Origin: Thozetella sp. PMI_491
Taxonomy: Eukaryota > Ascomycota > Sordariomycetes > Chaetosphaeriales > Chaetosphaeriaceae
Reading direction: 5' to 3'
Assembly (NCBI GenBank): GCA_021432635.1
Contig: MU270060.1
Coordinates: 62,001 to 126,000, forward strand
DNA: 64,000 bases
In this document: piece after piece, positions 46,008 to 59,241 of the stretch
Layout: every line of letters begins with the position of its first letter
How positions within the stretch are numbered: the stretch's first letter is position 1
The notes under the pieces: generated by a model
What the model saw: the letters and a program-made list of their open reading frames with translations, nothing else
What the model was told of the DNA's origin: nothing
The model's database searches: none
Made by a program: the position numbers and the translations under genes

Positions 46008-49000
46008 TTACTGCTTCAGTTGCATGCTTTCTTTGACCCTGAGCTTTTGGTCATGCATGTACTCCCGGAAGCCTCGGTGGACGTGTGTCCTTACTCTCTT
46101 TCCGCGAATCATCGTCAGAGTCCTCAAAGGCACCGGCGGCTTTCGGAAGCTTTCGTCGTCGCTCTTCTGATCCGCCTCCGGATCTGTGGCCTCCGACTCA
46201 GGGGTCCACCTCTTGCGGATCATTGGAGGCATGATGGCGCCCATCCAGGAGTCAGGCACAAGGCGCATCACCGCGCCCCAGGGAAGAGAGATTGCGCCAA
46301 GGCCGATGGAAAGACCCCATTCTTTGCCATCCAGACGCACAATCTTGAAAGCCTCGCCGCCAACAAATACGATCAGCACCTGTCCACCGATCATGATCAG
46401 ATTGATGACGATGAAAAATGTGTTGCGTGTGATTCCCTCGAAAATATTGAGCTTGTTGTCCAATCGGCGGTTACTGTAAAAGAAGAGGGTTAGTCATCTT
46501 GCACATTAGGAGAAAGGGGGGAAAAGAACGCGGAAGCCGCAGGGTGTGTCGAGAAAATCATCACTTACTTCAGTTCGTTGAAGATCTGCAACCAAACGAA
46601 CGTGTTGAACACCAGAGAATTCAACCGGCGCTCACCATCTACCATGTCGTTGTAGCCAAGCAGCTTTCCGCCTCCGAAATGAAGAACGAAGGTAATGGCA
46701 AGCTGACAGACGGCCTGCCCAAGAATCATCTTTGTCATGCCTAGGGTGATCAACGGGGCCGACTTGCGGTCGGGCTTGCGATCTAACACGGACGGGCTCG
46801 GGGGGTCTGTGGCAAGGGCTAGGGCGGCAAACGTGTCCATAATGAGGTTGACCCAGAGAAGCTGCACGGCGTTGAGAACTGATTGCTCCTCGCTGCTGGC
46901 CACGGCCGACACGAACGTCAAGACCACGGCGGTGATGTTTACAGTAAGTTGAAACTAGCGACTGGGGTTAGTCATCGTACAGTTGTAAAGCAGAACTGAA
47001 ACGTACCTGGAGGAACTTCTTGACGCTGTCGTTGACTGCCCTGCCCCAGCAGATGCCCTTTACGATAGAAGCGAAGTTGTCGTCCATGAGAATGATCGCC
47101 GCAGCCTCCTTCGCGACCTCGGTGCCCGCAATGCCCATGGCAAAGCCAATATCCGCCATCTTGAGGGCAGGCGCGTCGTTCGTCCCGTCGCCGGTCACCG
47201 CAACCGTCTCGCCGAGTTCCTTGAGCGTCCGCACGAGGATCCTCTTGTCCTCAGGGCTCGAGCGCGCGAGCACCTGCAGCTTCGGAACCAGCTCCTTGAG
47301 CTCCTGCTCGCTCTTGCGACGGAACACTGGCCCTTCCATCGCGATACCCCCTTCTTCAGGGCGGTAGATCCCGCACTCCTTGGCGATGGCCCGCCCGGTG
47401 AGGATGTTGTCTCCGGTTACCATGCGCACGAAGACGCCAGCACGTTGGCAGTCCTCGATGGCTTTCTTGACGGTCGGGCGCAGCGGATCTTTGATGCCGA
47501 AGATGGCGACCAGGGTCATGTTTTCGTGAACGGTGTTGAACTCGGCGGCGTTACACTCCTTGCCTTGCAGCTCCGGCGGCGGCCAGCTGTCGAAGTCGCG
47601 GTACGAAGAGCCGATCGTCCGAAGCGTCTGTCCCGCGTACGAGGTGATGGTCTGCTGGAGCATTTCACGATCCTGGTCTGTCAACTCGGTAGTGGGGATG
47701 TCGTCGCTCGAGGCGCCCGGATCGGCGATAACCTGGGTGCACTTTACGAGGAGAATTTCGGACGCGCCTTTCACGTATGCTCGGAATCGACCGTTCGGCA
47801 ACTCCACGACCGTTGCCATATACTTGTTCGCAGAGTCGAACGGGATTACCTGTACGACGCGTGCGTTGGACCGCTCTTCCTGGACCGGCGCAGCGCCGAG
47901 GTGATCACGGCAGAAGGTCAGAAGGGCCACCTCTGTCTTGGAACCGACAAAAGATTGCTCGCCATCGACGTCGCCCTCGAAAGCCGTGGAGTTGACCGCA
48001 TTCGATTGGATAAGCATCCGTTTTAACGGCGAACCGATTGAGGCAACAAACTCGGCGACAGGGACGTTGGGGACGGTCTCGACAACGGTCTTTTCGACAG
48101 CGGGGGCATCGGAGGGTTTCGGTTCGTCGTCTAACGGTGCATCGGTGCCACCAAAGCTCGTGCTCTTGCCGAGGGTGGTGGCCACCACGGTCATCTTGTT
48201 CTGCGTGAGCGTGCCGGTCTTGTCCGAGCACACCGTCGTGGCGTTCCCCATGGTTTCGCAAGCCTTGAGGACCCGCACCAGGTTGTTATCCTTCATCATT
48301 CGTGTCGTCGCAAAGGCGAGGGCCAGGGTGACAGCTAACGGCAAGCCCTCGGGCACGGCGACGACGACGACCGTCACAGATGTGATGAAGAGCTCAAGGA
48401 AGGTCTGGCCCTTCCCCGATGGCGAATCGGTGTTGTGCGGGAGTCCGGCGCAGAACTTGATGAACAGGACGACAAAAAGAAGCAAGGCCGCTCCACCACC
48501 GATTTTGGCGATTCCGTCGGCGAGGCCGCTGAGTTTCTTCTGAAGAGGCGTATCCTCCTGTTCCGTGTGCATTGCCATCGTGATCCGTCCGTAGCTAGAG
48601 TTGACGCCGACGGCCGTTACCAAGAAGGTTCCAGTTCCTTCGTTGATCTTACTTCCCGAGATGATAAACGGGTCGAGCTTCTCAATGGCTTCTGAGGCGG
48701 TCCCTTGCTTCTGCACGGCCTCTAGAGCGGCGTAGACTTCATCTGCGCCGGTCTTCTTAAGAAGGTCTGATTCGCCCGTCGCCGACGACTCGTCGCACTT
48801 GACGGCGTGGCCCTGGATGAAGACACCATCGACAGGGACAAGATCGCCGGTGAACAGGTGCATCACGTCTCCTACCACAATGTCGAAGACGGGGATCTCG
48901 ACGGACTTTCCGGAGCGGATCACCTTTACGGTTCGGTCGTTGTGCTTCTGGTTCAGTCGGTTAAACTGCCTCTCCATCTGCCAGTCGTTCACGGTTCCGA

Positions 49001-49718
49001 CGACCACAACAACGATGATGGCCACCATAATAGCAACGCCCTCAACCCACTCCACTTTAGGTTCGCCCTCTTCGTGCTGCACTCCGAAGGTCTGGTAAAG
49101 ACCAAGCGCGAGTGAGACCACTGCTGCGACCGTCAACAGGATGAGGACCTTGTCGTTGTATGTGATCCACGCGAGCTCCAATATCGTCTTGCTCTTCTTC
49201 TCGGGCAGCCTGTTGATGCCGAATGCTTTTGTCCGATCGGTGAACGCGCCCCCTTCGCTCGCCTTTGGAATGACCGGTGCTACATGGTCTGGCTTTGGCA
49301 CCGGCACAGTGTCTCCGTTTTCGCCATACTTGGGGGCGCCCTTTGCAGCAACTTCCTCGAACGCGACGCTTCCATCCAGGACACCTTCGTCAACGCTGAG
49401 GCCGGTAGAACGGTTGGTGCGGAGGCCCTTTTCCAGCCCAGCGAGGCCCCCGAGGGCATAGAAGGCGTGTAAGCTCTTGGGATTGAGTAGCTTGGAGAGA
49501 TGGCCGGGCGAATACGCGAACTTGTTATCCGAGACAGCAAACATATCCTCGGTGCCGGGGTCAGGAGTGAAGGCGTCTTGAAGATCCAATTGAAACTTCC
49601 CATGGCTTCCTTTGGCGTCATTCTGGGACGGAGCTGAGGTGGTCGGTGCCTCCGAGGCCTCGTGTCCGGCCTCATTGGCCGTCTCCGTCTTGCTGGAGCC
49701 GGAGGCGTTGTCGGCCAT
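46008..49718 (-). CDS. PMC1-type P2B calcium-transporting ATPase
   Basis: Ca2+ pump, 1187 residues, from exons 49718-47007, 46954-46569 and 46473-46008. The P-type machinery is complete: SSATGES in the actuator domain, PEGLPLAVTLALAF in TM4, the phosphorylation motif DKTGTLT with Asp499, KGASEILL in the nucleotide domain, MVTGDN and GDGTNDAP. VNLIMDTFAALALATDPP in TM6 and NNRRLDNKLN after TM8 are typical of plasma-membrane-type (P2B) Ca2+ pumps, as in fungal vacuolar Pmc1. A serine/glutamate-rich N-terminal tail of about 160 residues precedes TM1. The tail has no recognised regulatory site; a basic C-terminus follows TM10. By family knowledge it moves cytosolic Ca2+ into the vacuole and is often induced by calcineurin signalling; I did not find a clear Crz1 site nearby. 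Length and motifs indicate an intact gene. Confidence 0.92.
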
Positions 49719-52567
49719 GTTGAGCTACGCGCTGGAGAACAACTGTGTGAATTTCCAAGTCAACAACAATGCGCAACAACTGCGACGTTGGCGTGGTGCG
49801 CGTCAGATAAGTCGCAGCCGGTCGAGCGCAGCCAGCTGCATTGCTTCAGAGTTATGTGGCCAATACCCTCTTTCTAGCACAAACCGCGAGTAATGAATGA
49901 CCCGCGCGTGGAAGGCACACACCTTCGAGGGAGTAACACCTCCACGATCCAACGGCGCCAAGAAAATACACAAAACGGAGGCCTCCTTCTCCGCCAAGCC
50001 ATTGTTTGGGCTTGTATGCCTGTGGGTTAATTTTTTGGTGACGTGCGACCGCTGCCGATTGCCCATCCCAGTCAGCCAGGTCACTGAAAGCAGGCGAAAA
50101 TGCCGTTGCTCCAGCGTGCGCCAAGCTGCCAAGCAAGTTGCTGTATGGCCCAGTTACTCTAACTAGAGTGGGCAAATTTCCCCTGGGCCCGTCGATGAAG
50201 GCCTCAGCGGGGGCCGCGCAGCTTGGCAAGCCCTCCCTCTGCGCGCCAAGAGGCATCCGACCATGGCGGATGGTCCTAGCAACGGTGTTAGAGCTTGCTT
50301 GGCGGAGGGCAATTGGCTTTTTTGCGGCGCGTCCCCCCAATCAGCCTTCAGCACATGTCAACATGGTTTCTTTTCGGAGTGCCACCGAGGCCGGCACGCA
50401 GCTTGGTGAAACCCGACGACCATTGAACGAACGTACGAGGCGCAAAAGTCGGTGGGCTGACGTCAACACATGGCTGAAGGGCCTCCTACCACGTAGTTTG
50501 TATGCTGCTGCTCCCGCGCCAGAGTATTCGTAGGCCGCCGTCAAGCTATGCGCGGATAGCTGCCTTGCTGCGGCCCTTTGCAGGGGGCCGAGCCAATCTC
50601 GTGCCTTGGCTGAAGGCGACTACCGAAGAATAAGCCTTTCCAAGCCCAATCGTCTGAAATCCACTCATTGCAACCTCTTGGAGATGCAAAAACAGCTAAC
50701 AGACCCTCTTTCCTTTTTCTTATTCCTCCTGGGGGCCATTCGGAATCTTTCATCCCCGTTTGTTCGCTCACGGTTAAGCTCTAATAAATGAGGCATATCT
50801 GCAGACTTTCCGGCTGCGTCAGTAGCACCATCGCCAGCGACTAAAGTATTCCGCCCCTTCCCTCAATAGGACATGTATATATTGGTCCAGTAAGGCACCG
50901 ATCTAAATCATGTAGATTGGCGTCTTGTCGATCCCGCCGGAGCGCCAAGTGAGCTTGGCTTCGGCTCCTAGTAGCTTATATGGTCAATGCAAACTCCAGA
51001 TTCGGATATTTTACTACACACCAATGAGGGGCTCGAAGAAAGTAAAGGTAAGCCGGTCACTGGGGAGACATCGTTGTTGAGTCAACGAAATTATTGCCAC
51101 GCCAGCATCTGAAGACGCTTGTTGAGTGTCTGCAGTAGAAGGGAGGACTACCTAGTTGAAATGGTGTGTTCCGGACGTCCTTTGGTTGGAGGAATGACCA
51201 AGTGTGTTTTGGGTAGGTAATCAGGAGTCCTTTCAACTGTGTATACCCGCATCATATCTACCCATAAGTGTCAACCTTCCACGCGCCATGCTCTTGCACC
51301 GAAGATCCCGCTACTGGATTTTACTCGGCAGCTTCTTCTATATCTAATGCTGTGCTTCGCGCTGTAACTTCATAAAACTCTAGGGCATGAGTAGAGTCCT
51401 CTTTATCCCCTCCCCCCCCCCAATCGGTTAGCAACTATCTTAGGGGCAGCATGGAGATGAATTGCGACAAAATATCTAGCAAGAATGGCTGCAATGCCTT
51501 GCGTTTATACAAAACTATCTATATATTGGCAGGTTCGCCTAGGGCCTACCTCGCCCCTAACTCCTTCATTAATATTCATTATTCACATTACTATTCACTA
51601 CCTATTCATATTACTATTTATTACTTATTTATATTATTATTCACTATTCACTCAGTAAGTGGTCACATGAGTGTCATATCCCTATCTCCCAGATACTTGA
51701 TTAGTCAATCGTGGTCATCGTCTCGTACAGTGGGTAACTATATCGACAAGACACCTGTGTGCGCCCATGGTGGTGGCAACCATGAGTTGGTTGGCCTAGT
51801 TAGGTCTTTCCAAACGGTGGCGCCAACTTACAATTCCTGAACTAATCTCGTTGCCCCTGCCATGATTGATACACTATTCGCTGGTGACCTGGTCAACTAC
51901 TTCAAGGTGAACAAGCTCCCCATCAACTTGCAGAGAGAGGGAGCTGAGACTCGTATATTTGTAGTCCCAGATGAGAAGAACTGAATAGGAGAAATGATAG
52001 TCAGTGACAGGCTTTTCGAAATGGAGGATGGATACTCCGACCAGATGTAGCTTTCGCTTGGCACCGAGCTTGCCGCGCTGTCAAGGACGGTTCGAAGTTT
52101 TGTTGTAGGACGTTTTATAAAAGGCGGCCCCATGGCCCAGCTTCACTGAGTTGAGAGGATAAATACGATGTCAACGGCATTGGCACCATTGAGGAGCAAC
52201 TGTGTGCGGCGGCGGATCCTGATGGCTTGCCAAGCTAGGTGGCTTGCGCTCGATGAGCAACCAGCTAGTACGTATTAGCTCTGGGACGCACATCAGTGTG
52301 CGGCAGGCTGTGCAGGGCGACCATATAGCCAAGACTCAAAAGACTCAGTGAGGGCCTTGGGCGAGTCACAGGGCTAGTACATCGAGATTTGTGGCTTAAT
52401 TCAACCCCACCGAAACCAACAGAAGTTTGAATTTTCTCCAGCATCCTCCCTCCAAGCTCAACTGGTCGATGCTTTCTTTACGAAGCGAGCGAGCTAATTC
52501 ACTTTTCTTGATCTCGACCCAGTTGCTCTCTGCGATTTTGAAAATTCACTCGGGAGGCATCCGAGCC
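49719..52567. other. Long divergent intergenic region
   Basis: 2.8 kb between the Ca2+-ATPase (minus) and the HET gene (plus). A minus-strand frame at about 49852-50340 lacks features and is probably leader/promoter DNA. The region also holds a C10 run at 51412-51421 and a pyrimidine/AT simple-sequence stretch at about 51566-51657 built from ATTCA/ATTAC/TATTT-like units. I see no gene or RNA. Confidence 0.5.
51566..51657 (+). repeat. AT-rich simple-sequence tract
   Basis: About 90 bp of imperfect short units such as TATTCATATTAC and TATTATTCAC, nearly free of G. It looks like microsatellite-like DNA rather than coding sequence. Confidence 0.6.
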
Positions 52568-54992
52568 ATGCCGACATCTGAAACTGATCAGAAGTATTTA
52601 CAGCGCCTGCCGTTGCGCAGTTGCGTACGTGGCGGTAGTATCTCGGAACACTCCTCCGCAAGCCGTCCCTTCGTGCCGCACCGTAGTCGGTATAACGAGA
52701 GCCTACAGCATCAAGGTCTAGCGGAAACTACACCTCTACCTCCGACATTAACTCGCGTCAGTCACAGCAGTGTTCTTGCAACAGATCACACGCTATCCAC
52801 CGAGCCTTCGACGGCCGTGGCACCCTGCAAGAAACTATGTGCTATGTGTAGCTCTATTCCCTTCAATGCGGAAGAACCACCCTTCGGAACCGCGAGGATC
52901 GAGCTAGAGGACACGTCTGAAAATACTATGTTCAGACTTGGCTCTCTAGGGCAAATCAGACGCCGCAATTGTCCAGTCTGCACACTTGTAACGACTGCGG
53001 TTGAAATTGTGGAGAAGACTGAGGATGTCCAGTTTCTCCATAGTCAAGAGATAGGACTGTACTGGCGCTACGTACCGACATACTCTTCGAATTGCTGGGA
53101 CCTCCAACTGGTGCTTTTAGATAAAGGCCCATTGAAGGGTGTCTCCCTCGGTTTTGTCCACAATCCCCCACTGATTCCGCCGCGGCCGAGCTGTTACTGC
53201 CTCCGAGAGGCTCGACCCATAGTTGACTACGAAAGGCTGCTCCGCTGGCTGTCAGATTGCGAGCTATCACATGGCACTTGCTATGAGGGCCTTGACCCAC
53301 GTCTGGACTTTCCCTCCGCATTTCCCGGCTTAGAAATTATGCGCTTGATCGATGTGAAGAGGGCTTGCATTGTAGAGAAAGAGCGGCTTTGCCGGTACGT
53401 TGCGCTGAGCTATGTATGGGGGTCAGTTTCGACCCTGGGACTCTCGAATGCCAACAAGACCGAATTGATGAAGACTGGGGCACTCCATGAGGCCTGGGAT
53501 ATGCTACCACGGACAATCCAGGACGCTATTTGCCTTGTCGAGAGACTTGGTGAGACCTATCTTTGGGTCGATGCTCTCTGCCTCATACAAAATGATGATA
53601 AAGACAAACAGGCTGGCATAGGAGTGATGAACCTAATCTATGAGAAGGCTATTTTTACGATTGCGGCGGCATCCGGGCCGGATGCGAACGCAGGTCTCCC
53701 CGGGGTCCAGCCTGGCTCTCGGACTATATATCCCCAGACTCAGGAGGTCCTGCCTGGTCTGCATCTCACCATATACAGACCACTTGGTGTACTCCTCGAA
53801 TCGACTTCGTATAGCACTCGTGCATGGACGTGAGTTCTTCAATAAGACCGGTTTATCAGACAAGGCCCAAAAGTTAGCTGAGATTTGTGAATATTTTAGG
53901 TTTCAGGAGCAGATCCTCTCCTCGCGGGTGTTGTACTTTGTTGATGGTCGGATATACTTCCGCTGCTACAGAGGCATTATTTCCGAGAACTGTTTAGACT
54001 CGGTTGCTTTCAACTTGTCCGCCTCATGGTATTCGGAAGCCAACCGAAATGCATCGATGCGGGGAGCCATTCAACGCAGCCCTAAATCGACCTTCATGTA
54101 TGTGCTGCACGCATACACTAGACGTTCCATGACAGACCAGAACGATGCTATCCGGGCGATGACTGGGATTATGCGGCGATACTCTCAGTCAACAGGACAT
54201 GAATTCTTCCAGGGGATGCCTGCCTCGTTTCTGGACGGCTACTTACTTTTCAGCCGCGCTCAGTTCCCGCTAGAACGCCGCGAGGCCTTCCCAAGCTATT
54301 CCTGGGCCGGCTGGACCGGCAGCGTTATCTTTCTTGACCAGATTGTCCCACACCGCAGGCCATGGGAGCTCGGTCCCAGCGAACCTGTTCATACGCGGGA
54401 GGATAGCTGGGATGATGAATGCACCTGGATCGTATGGTATACCAGAGATCCTCAGGGAAGATATGAGAGGATTCCGCCTAGAATAGTCGATCGATCTTGG
54501 ACGTCATCGCATGCTACTCCAATAACGGACGACAACCGAAAGCGAGAATATTTTGCTCTCGCCTTCTCCCTTGGCAATCCACCCCTCGATACGATTCCTA
54601 GCCAGCTTTCGGTAATGCAACTTGAAGACAATGTACCCAAAGCGAAGTACCCGATGCTTGAGTTCTGGACCGTAACTGCAGTCTTCGAATTGTCCGATAC
54701 AAACGGTCTTCTGGGTACGTGCTCGCTAGTCGACGCCGACGGCCAGAAGTGCGGCAGGCTCGCGATGGATGGGTCCGGAGAGACTAATTTCTTTGATGGA
54801 GAGTTGTTTGAGGTTGCCCTGCTTTCGATAGGTGATATTCAGGGCAGAGATTGGGGCACTTCTTATTTTGTTATATGCCTCAAATGGGATCAGGGTGTCG
54901 CCCAGCGGCGCGGGATTGGACATATATCGGCAGAATCTGTGGTCCGTAGCTTGAGCCCGGGGCCGATGTGGAAGGAAATTACACTAGCATAA
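52568..54992 (+). CDS. HET-domain (heterokaryon incompatibility) protein
   Basis: 784 residues from exons 52568-53829 and 53900-54992. The HET domain begins with RYVALSYVWG at about residue 276. It continues through LPRTIQDAICLVERLGETYLWVDALCLIQND, ending near the AAASG...AGLPG block; this order is diagnostic. The motif RAWTFQEQILSSR, split by the intron, follows the domain as usual. The N-terminal 270 residues include a Cys-containing segment (CAMCSSIPF ... NCPVCTL) common in these proteins. The C-terminus has the variable region typical of the family (SYSWAGWTG). Family members trigger cell death or growth arrest when genetically different hyphae fuse; here the partner is unknown. The start at 52568 has a better context than the in-frame ATG at 52469, which would add 33 residues. 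No NACHT or repeat domain is attached. Confidence 0.88.
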
Positions 54993-55829
54993 TTCTAGTG
55001 TTGTTTTTCTTGACAATATAATCCAGAAAAGGGCAGAATGTTTTTATTCGATTATGATAAGTTCCCTGTGCCCATTGTAGAAGGCCAATCTTCGATATCC
55101 TTATTAAGAGACATTCCTAAGCTCCATTTCCAGATTCAACTTCATGCAGCCCCTGACATCTGGTTCCCACCGAGTTCTACCTATCATTCTTATATATACT
55201 CCAACGCCTTCTCCGCCTTAACTAGTAGATACAAACCAAGCTTGCACAAGCAAACAGGCGCATTCGACTCGCGAAGCTGATGCTATACCCTACACATTGT
55301 GTTGCTTGCCCCTATTTTTAATACGACAATACCAACTGATATGAGGAGCTATTGGGACAATGTTCTGATAAACCAATTGATCAATCCTAAGCGAGGCGTT
55401 CCAATTATACATTCAATTACACAGTGGTTAGTATCTCATGCTGCCGATATGGGGTAGCTTGCGATGGTAAGGCCCTCAAGCGTCCCTGCGGATGCTGAGG
55501 ACCACACGAGCGCGCATTACGGTACAGCTGCCGGCAGCTACCATTCGAAATGGGCTCGGCCCTTCTGCAGCACCGCGTTGCACACCACGGAATGAAAATT
55601 CCCGGCTGTCGTGTAACCTGTTGGAGCCTAGACCCCCCACACACCCCGGCGGGTAACGGAACTTTTGATTTCTGGTTAACGATTGTGGCTGGTTAGCAGC
55701 GTTCCATCTGGGGCCAGGAAGCCTAGGGACCCGCAAAGCATATACCGGACGTTCCAGTCAGGAGAGAAAAAATCGATCTCTTCTTGTTCACACGAGGTAT
55801 GCCTCTTCGAAGAGGACCAGCAGCGCACC
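54993..55829. other. Intergenic, no gene seen
   Basis: Short frames only. This is the downstream region of the HET gene and the promoter of the receptor-like gene. Confidence 0.5.
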
Positions 55830-57066
55830 ATGTCCACCACAGGGAATCTCACATCTCTACCGCCAGAGTACTTAGCTGAGTACAATGGCCAGAAGCTCAT
55901 GGATGGCTCTATCGCAATTATTGTTCTCATCACTGTCGTGTATGTCCTCTTTAACGTTTCCCGATTCTTCTTTGCAGAGCGCAATAGCCTCGAGACTTGG
56001 GTATTGTACCCAATTTCGTATCTTTTCTCCCTAGGATCATGCATTCTCTGCATTTGTAAGTTCCGTCGAATCTGAGAAATGGTTAATGTTCTAAACTTTT
56101 AATTTTACAACACAGTATTTGTCCAGATAGGAGGTGCCGGAAGACATTTCGCCTACTGGATGATCACCGATCCAACTGTCATCGGGGTATTTCTTAAGCT
56201 CCAGACAGCGACTGAGTCCGTCTATATGGCTGGGGTAACGCTACCAAAGGTCGCAATACTACTGTTATATCTCAGAGTGTTTGTGGCGGAACGCAAAATC
56301 TGGATTGGCACCTGTATCGTCCTGGGAGTGGTTGTTGCTAACTATGTCTGCACCGGCCTCATCGCCACCTTTACCATCTGCCAGCCATTCGCGTTCAAGT
56401 GGGACAAGACGATTCCTGGCGGTCACTGCGCCAACCTGATGGCAGCCTATCGATATATCAGCATACCGAATATTCTAACTGACTTGGCCATTCTCATCCT
56501 GCCTCTCTCGCCTCTCTATCGGCTGCAGCTAAGCCCAGTAAGAAAGTTCGGACTCTTAGTCACATTCTTGGCCGGAAGTCTGTGAGTAGATATTTCCAGT
56601 TCAATTACCTACCGGCAGAAACTCTTAGATTGTCCTGATATAACATATCCCTTCTTTCTAACCTATATTTTGCGTATGCGCGTCTAGGGGTATCATCACG
56701 GCTGTCATCCGGTTTGTCGGGTTCTACACGGTAGACCTGGAATCCGACCTAACATATCTGGGAGTGGATACGAACTTGTACACCATTATCGAACCTTGTG
56801 CCTACTTCATTTGTTCTTGCCTCCCGGGTATTCGACCTCTTGTACGTGCAGTGTACATGAAGACGGGTGTCTTAGCCACCGGCAAGAGCCGGTCGACTAA
56901 AACAAGCGGCTCATATGACATATCTCCCGGCAATTCCAAAAATGGACACACTGTTATTCTCATGACTCCTACGAGGAAGATCTACGGGGACGATACTAAT
57001 AATACAGGTGGCTTTGTCCGCCTACAGGAGACAGCATCGGTGGACCAAGTTTCTGCTAGCGGCTGA
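55830..57066 (+). CDS. PTH11-like seven-TM membrane protein
   Basis: 281 residues from exons 55830-56055, 56116-56581 and 56688-57066. Hydrophobic segments are spaced as in the fungal rhodopsin-like/PTH11 integral membrane family. TM1 is IAIIVLITVVYVLFNVSRFF. Then come IGGAGRHFAYW in loop 1-2, LPKVAILLLYLRVF in TM3, a Cys-containing segment FTICQPFAFKWDK, ILTDLAILILPLSPLYRLQL in TM5, LAGSLGIITAVIRF in TM6 and IIEPCAYFICSCLPGIRPL in TM7. These phrases are family hallmarks. An N-terminal CFEM domain is absent. The C-terminal cytosolic tail is about 70 residues, Ser/Thr-rich. Members act in sensing surfaces or nutrients; the ligand is not known. The ATG at 55830 was chosen because the preceding in-frame residues look non-coding. 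It neighbours the thioesterase gene tail to tail. Confidence 0.83.
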
Positions 57067-57457
57067 AGAGAGAAATGGCTATTGAATAGCTGGCCTTCAA
57101 TGCCGAATATCCCTTCCTTGGGCCTCGCAGCTGGACTTCGTGGTTTATGATTGCGATCGCTTTGTATTTATACTTGATGCCCGTCATAATTATGTGTTAT
57201 GGGAGCCGATATGTCCGATCTTGGTGCAATCATGTCACAGATTTGAAGAATTAGGGGAAATTATACCAACCTGGTGTCATTGTATTAAAAGCATAACAGT
57301 GTAAAAGTTGAGTCACAAGAATATATACAGTTAACACGCGCAACAGTCGGCGCAAGAGATCTCACGCCAAGCCATTCCTACATCCAATTATCCTGAATCC
57401 CTGTCAATTTCCCCATAGTTCAAGGCATTCCAACTGTTCCTGGACCTTTCAAGCTGT
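57067..57457. other. Convergent 3' region
   Basis: Shared downstream space of the receptor-like gene and the thioesterase gene. No feature is seen. Confidence 0.5.
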
Positions 57458-58542
57458 TTAGAGTGCTGATGCAGGGGCATTGGAGCGGAATTTTCTCTTT
57501 GCTTCAGCAACCAGAATGAGTTGACGCGCGAGACAGAGATACTCCATGTCCTCGTCGCATATAGTGATCTCAACATCCATCCTACCAGCCTGTAACACCT
57601 TGGTAGTGGTTCTTGTAAATATCCAACGCAGTCCTTCTGGCGGGACACGCCGCTTGAATTCCAAATCCAGGGTGATGGTGCAGTTGTACGTTGTCGCTTG
57701 CAAGGCCTCGGCTTGCGTATTGGGCACACTGGCGGGGATTCCGGGGTGCTCTTCGGCCCAGAGCCGGAGCTTCTCCAAAAAGACGTGCGCGTCGTACAAC
57801 CCACCGTTGCGCAGCAGCGTGTCAGACATGGAAGGGATCACGTCGGTCATCATGGCGAGGTAGGTGGCATCCATACGCTCGTCTTCCATGAAGCCATTCC
57901 ATGCGTCGCAGATCCCCTGAGCAGGGAAGCCGGCGCGTGGATTTAGGACCAGCATTCGGTGGGTAAAGGTAAGGACCTCGCCCACAATACGGCCTGGCAG
58001 CCAGTGAGGGTCGGGCTGGTGCGCCGAGATGCGTTCAAAATCTGGGGCTGGCGAGGGTGTCGGGAGGAGGGGGCTAGTCACCCGAACCGTGGGACCGACG
58101 GGCTTGTCAAAGTTGGTCGATGTCCCCAGAGCGATGACCTTGGTCCGGCCATTCTGGGACAGCTGAAGTTGGAATGTGCTGAAGTCAGCACCGACCTTGA
58201 GGTTTGTGACAGTGATGGTGCTGTCGCATTTCTCGCAGGCACGTAGAAACTCGTAATGTAGGCTTAGAATATCTGGTTGGTTCTGGGCGGCAAGCGCAGG
58301 TTCCGTGACTACATGGGTGGCGGCGGTACGATGAACAGCGGCAGCAACGTAGCCACCAATAAGAGCTGGGGTAGGGATACGAAGGTCAGAGTCAGCTAGA
58401 TCTAGCGTGCAAAACTTGGAAACAGCGTTTGGATCCAGAATCACTCACTGGCGCCGAGAGCCCAGTCGGCATGCCAGGACACGGCATAGGTATTAGGGGC
58501 GACCTGCCGAAGATTGATCTGATCTTCAAGGATGCTTCTCAT
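57458..58542 (-). CDS. Acyl-CoA thioesterase-like protein (double hotdog)
   Basis: 333 residues from exons 58542-58449 and 58365-57458. The N-terminal hotdog half has the usual WHADWALGATLIGGYVAAAVHR arrangement, a substrate-binding beta/helix transition. The strand LSLHYEFLRACEKCDSTITVTNLKVGADFSTFQLQL follows, as in TesB-like thioesterases (4HBT_3). The second half repeats the fold and ends around the ICDEDMEYLCLARQLILV region. Family knowledge suggests hydrolysis of acyl-CoA or another acyl thioester, but members also include proteins of unproven activity. No peroxisomal C-terminal signal is present (ends ASAL). The start at 58542 gives the standard N-terminus. It is divergent from the FSH1 hydrolase, sharing a 1-kb promoter. 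Next to an exporter and P450 it may serve acyl release in a metabolite pathway. Confidence 0.8.
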
Positions 58543-58702
58543 TGTCACATGCGGGAGTCTGGCCGGCCGTCGTTTGCGATGTAGCGGAGGCTGGGTCCTA
58601 TAAGGTAGAGAGGTGGCGTAGGCTGGGGACTCGGGGGTAGCAATCCGGGCCGTCCGGACGCAGGGGTTGGGATCCAACAGAAATGAGCGTAAAGCTGATG
58701 GA

Positions 58703-58717
58703 GGGGGGGGGGGGGGG
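58703..58717 (+). repeat. Poly-G tract (15 G)
   Basis: A homopolymer in the divergent promoter, similar to that at 3373-3388. Its length is likely unstable or unreliable. Confidence 0.8.
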
Positions 58718-59219
58718 AGACAATATTAGGAATGTCAGGGGCGTGCGGTGAATATCAGGGAATAGCAGAACTTCTGATGGCTTTTGGGCGGGGCTGGAGT
58801 AACCCTGCCCGGCTAAAGCTTCTCACCTACGTTAACGACAAGGGTAGGCGTGTGCTACCTGAATGTGTTGTTGGTTGTAGCATATGCTGTTGGGAGCACC
58901 TTTGTGTTGCGTACCGAGTCTCAGAGCGGCCCAGATGGGTTACACTGCAGATGACAAGGCAGAATTTGTCCAATAAGTGCAGAATATGCCGTACCCTATC
59001 AAAAGCCGGGAAGGACTGATATGATGTGCGTGCACAGAGACCAACAATCGGCCGTTCAGTATCAAGGACCCTGGGGAGGTGGTATTAGAACTAGGGAGCG
59101 GTAAGGTATCTCGTTTGGCCACATTGGTTTCGGCAAAAGTTCAATGCTACGCACATTGGACCCCGCGCCTAGAGAGTCACAATAATGGATTGGTACTTGC
59201 CGCTGCTATTCGTCACCAT

Positions 59220-59241
59220 CTCTCGGTGAGAATGCCGAGAG
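59220..59241. promoter_or_regulatory. Inverted repeat CTCTCGG-N8-CCGAGAG
   Basis: Perfect 7-bp arms containing TCGG/CCGA, reminiscent of sites for Zn(II)2Cys6 cluster regulators. It lies about 290 bp upstream of the FSH1 gene. A related CCGAGG-CAG-CCTCGG repeat lies at 62915-62929. Confidence 0.5.

Noticed and set aside
47445-48543. Long plus-strand frames inside the Ca2+-ATPase gene
   Set aside because: They are antisense to a complete P-type ATPase with all motifs, and no features occur on the plus strand.
49852-50340. 162-codon minus-strand frame upstream of the ATPase
   Set aside because: No good ATG context, motif or homology is recognised, and its composition matches promoter/leader DNA.
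49719-50600. Crz1/calcineurin sites upstream of the Ca2+-ATPase
   Set aside because: I looked for GNGGC(G/T)CA on both strands and found only one-mismatch sequences, which are expected by chance.
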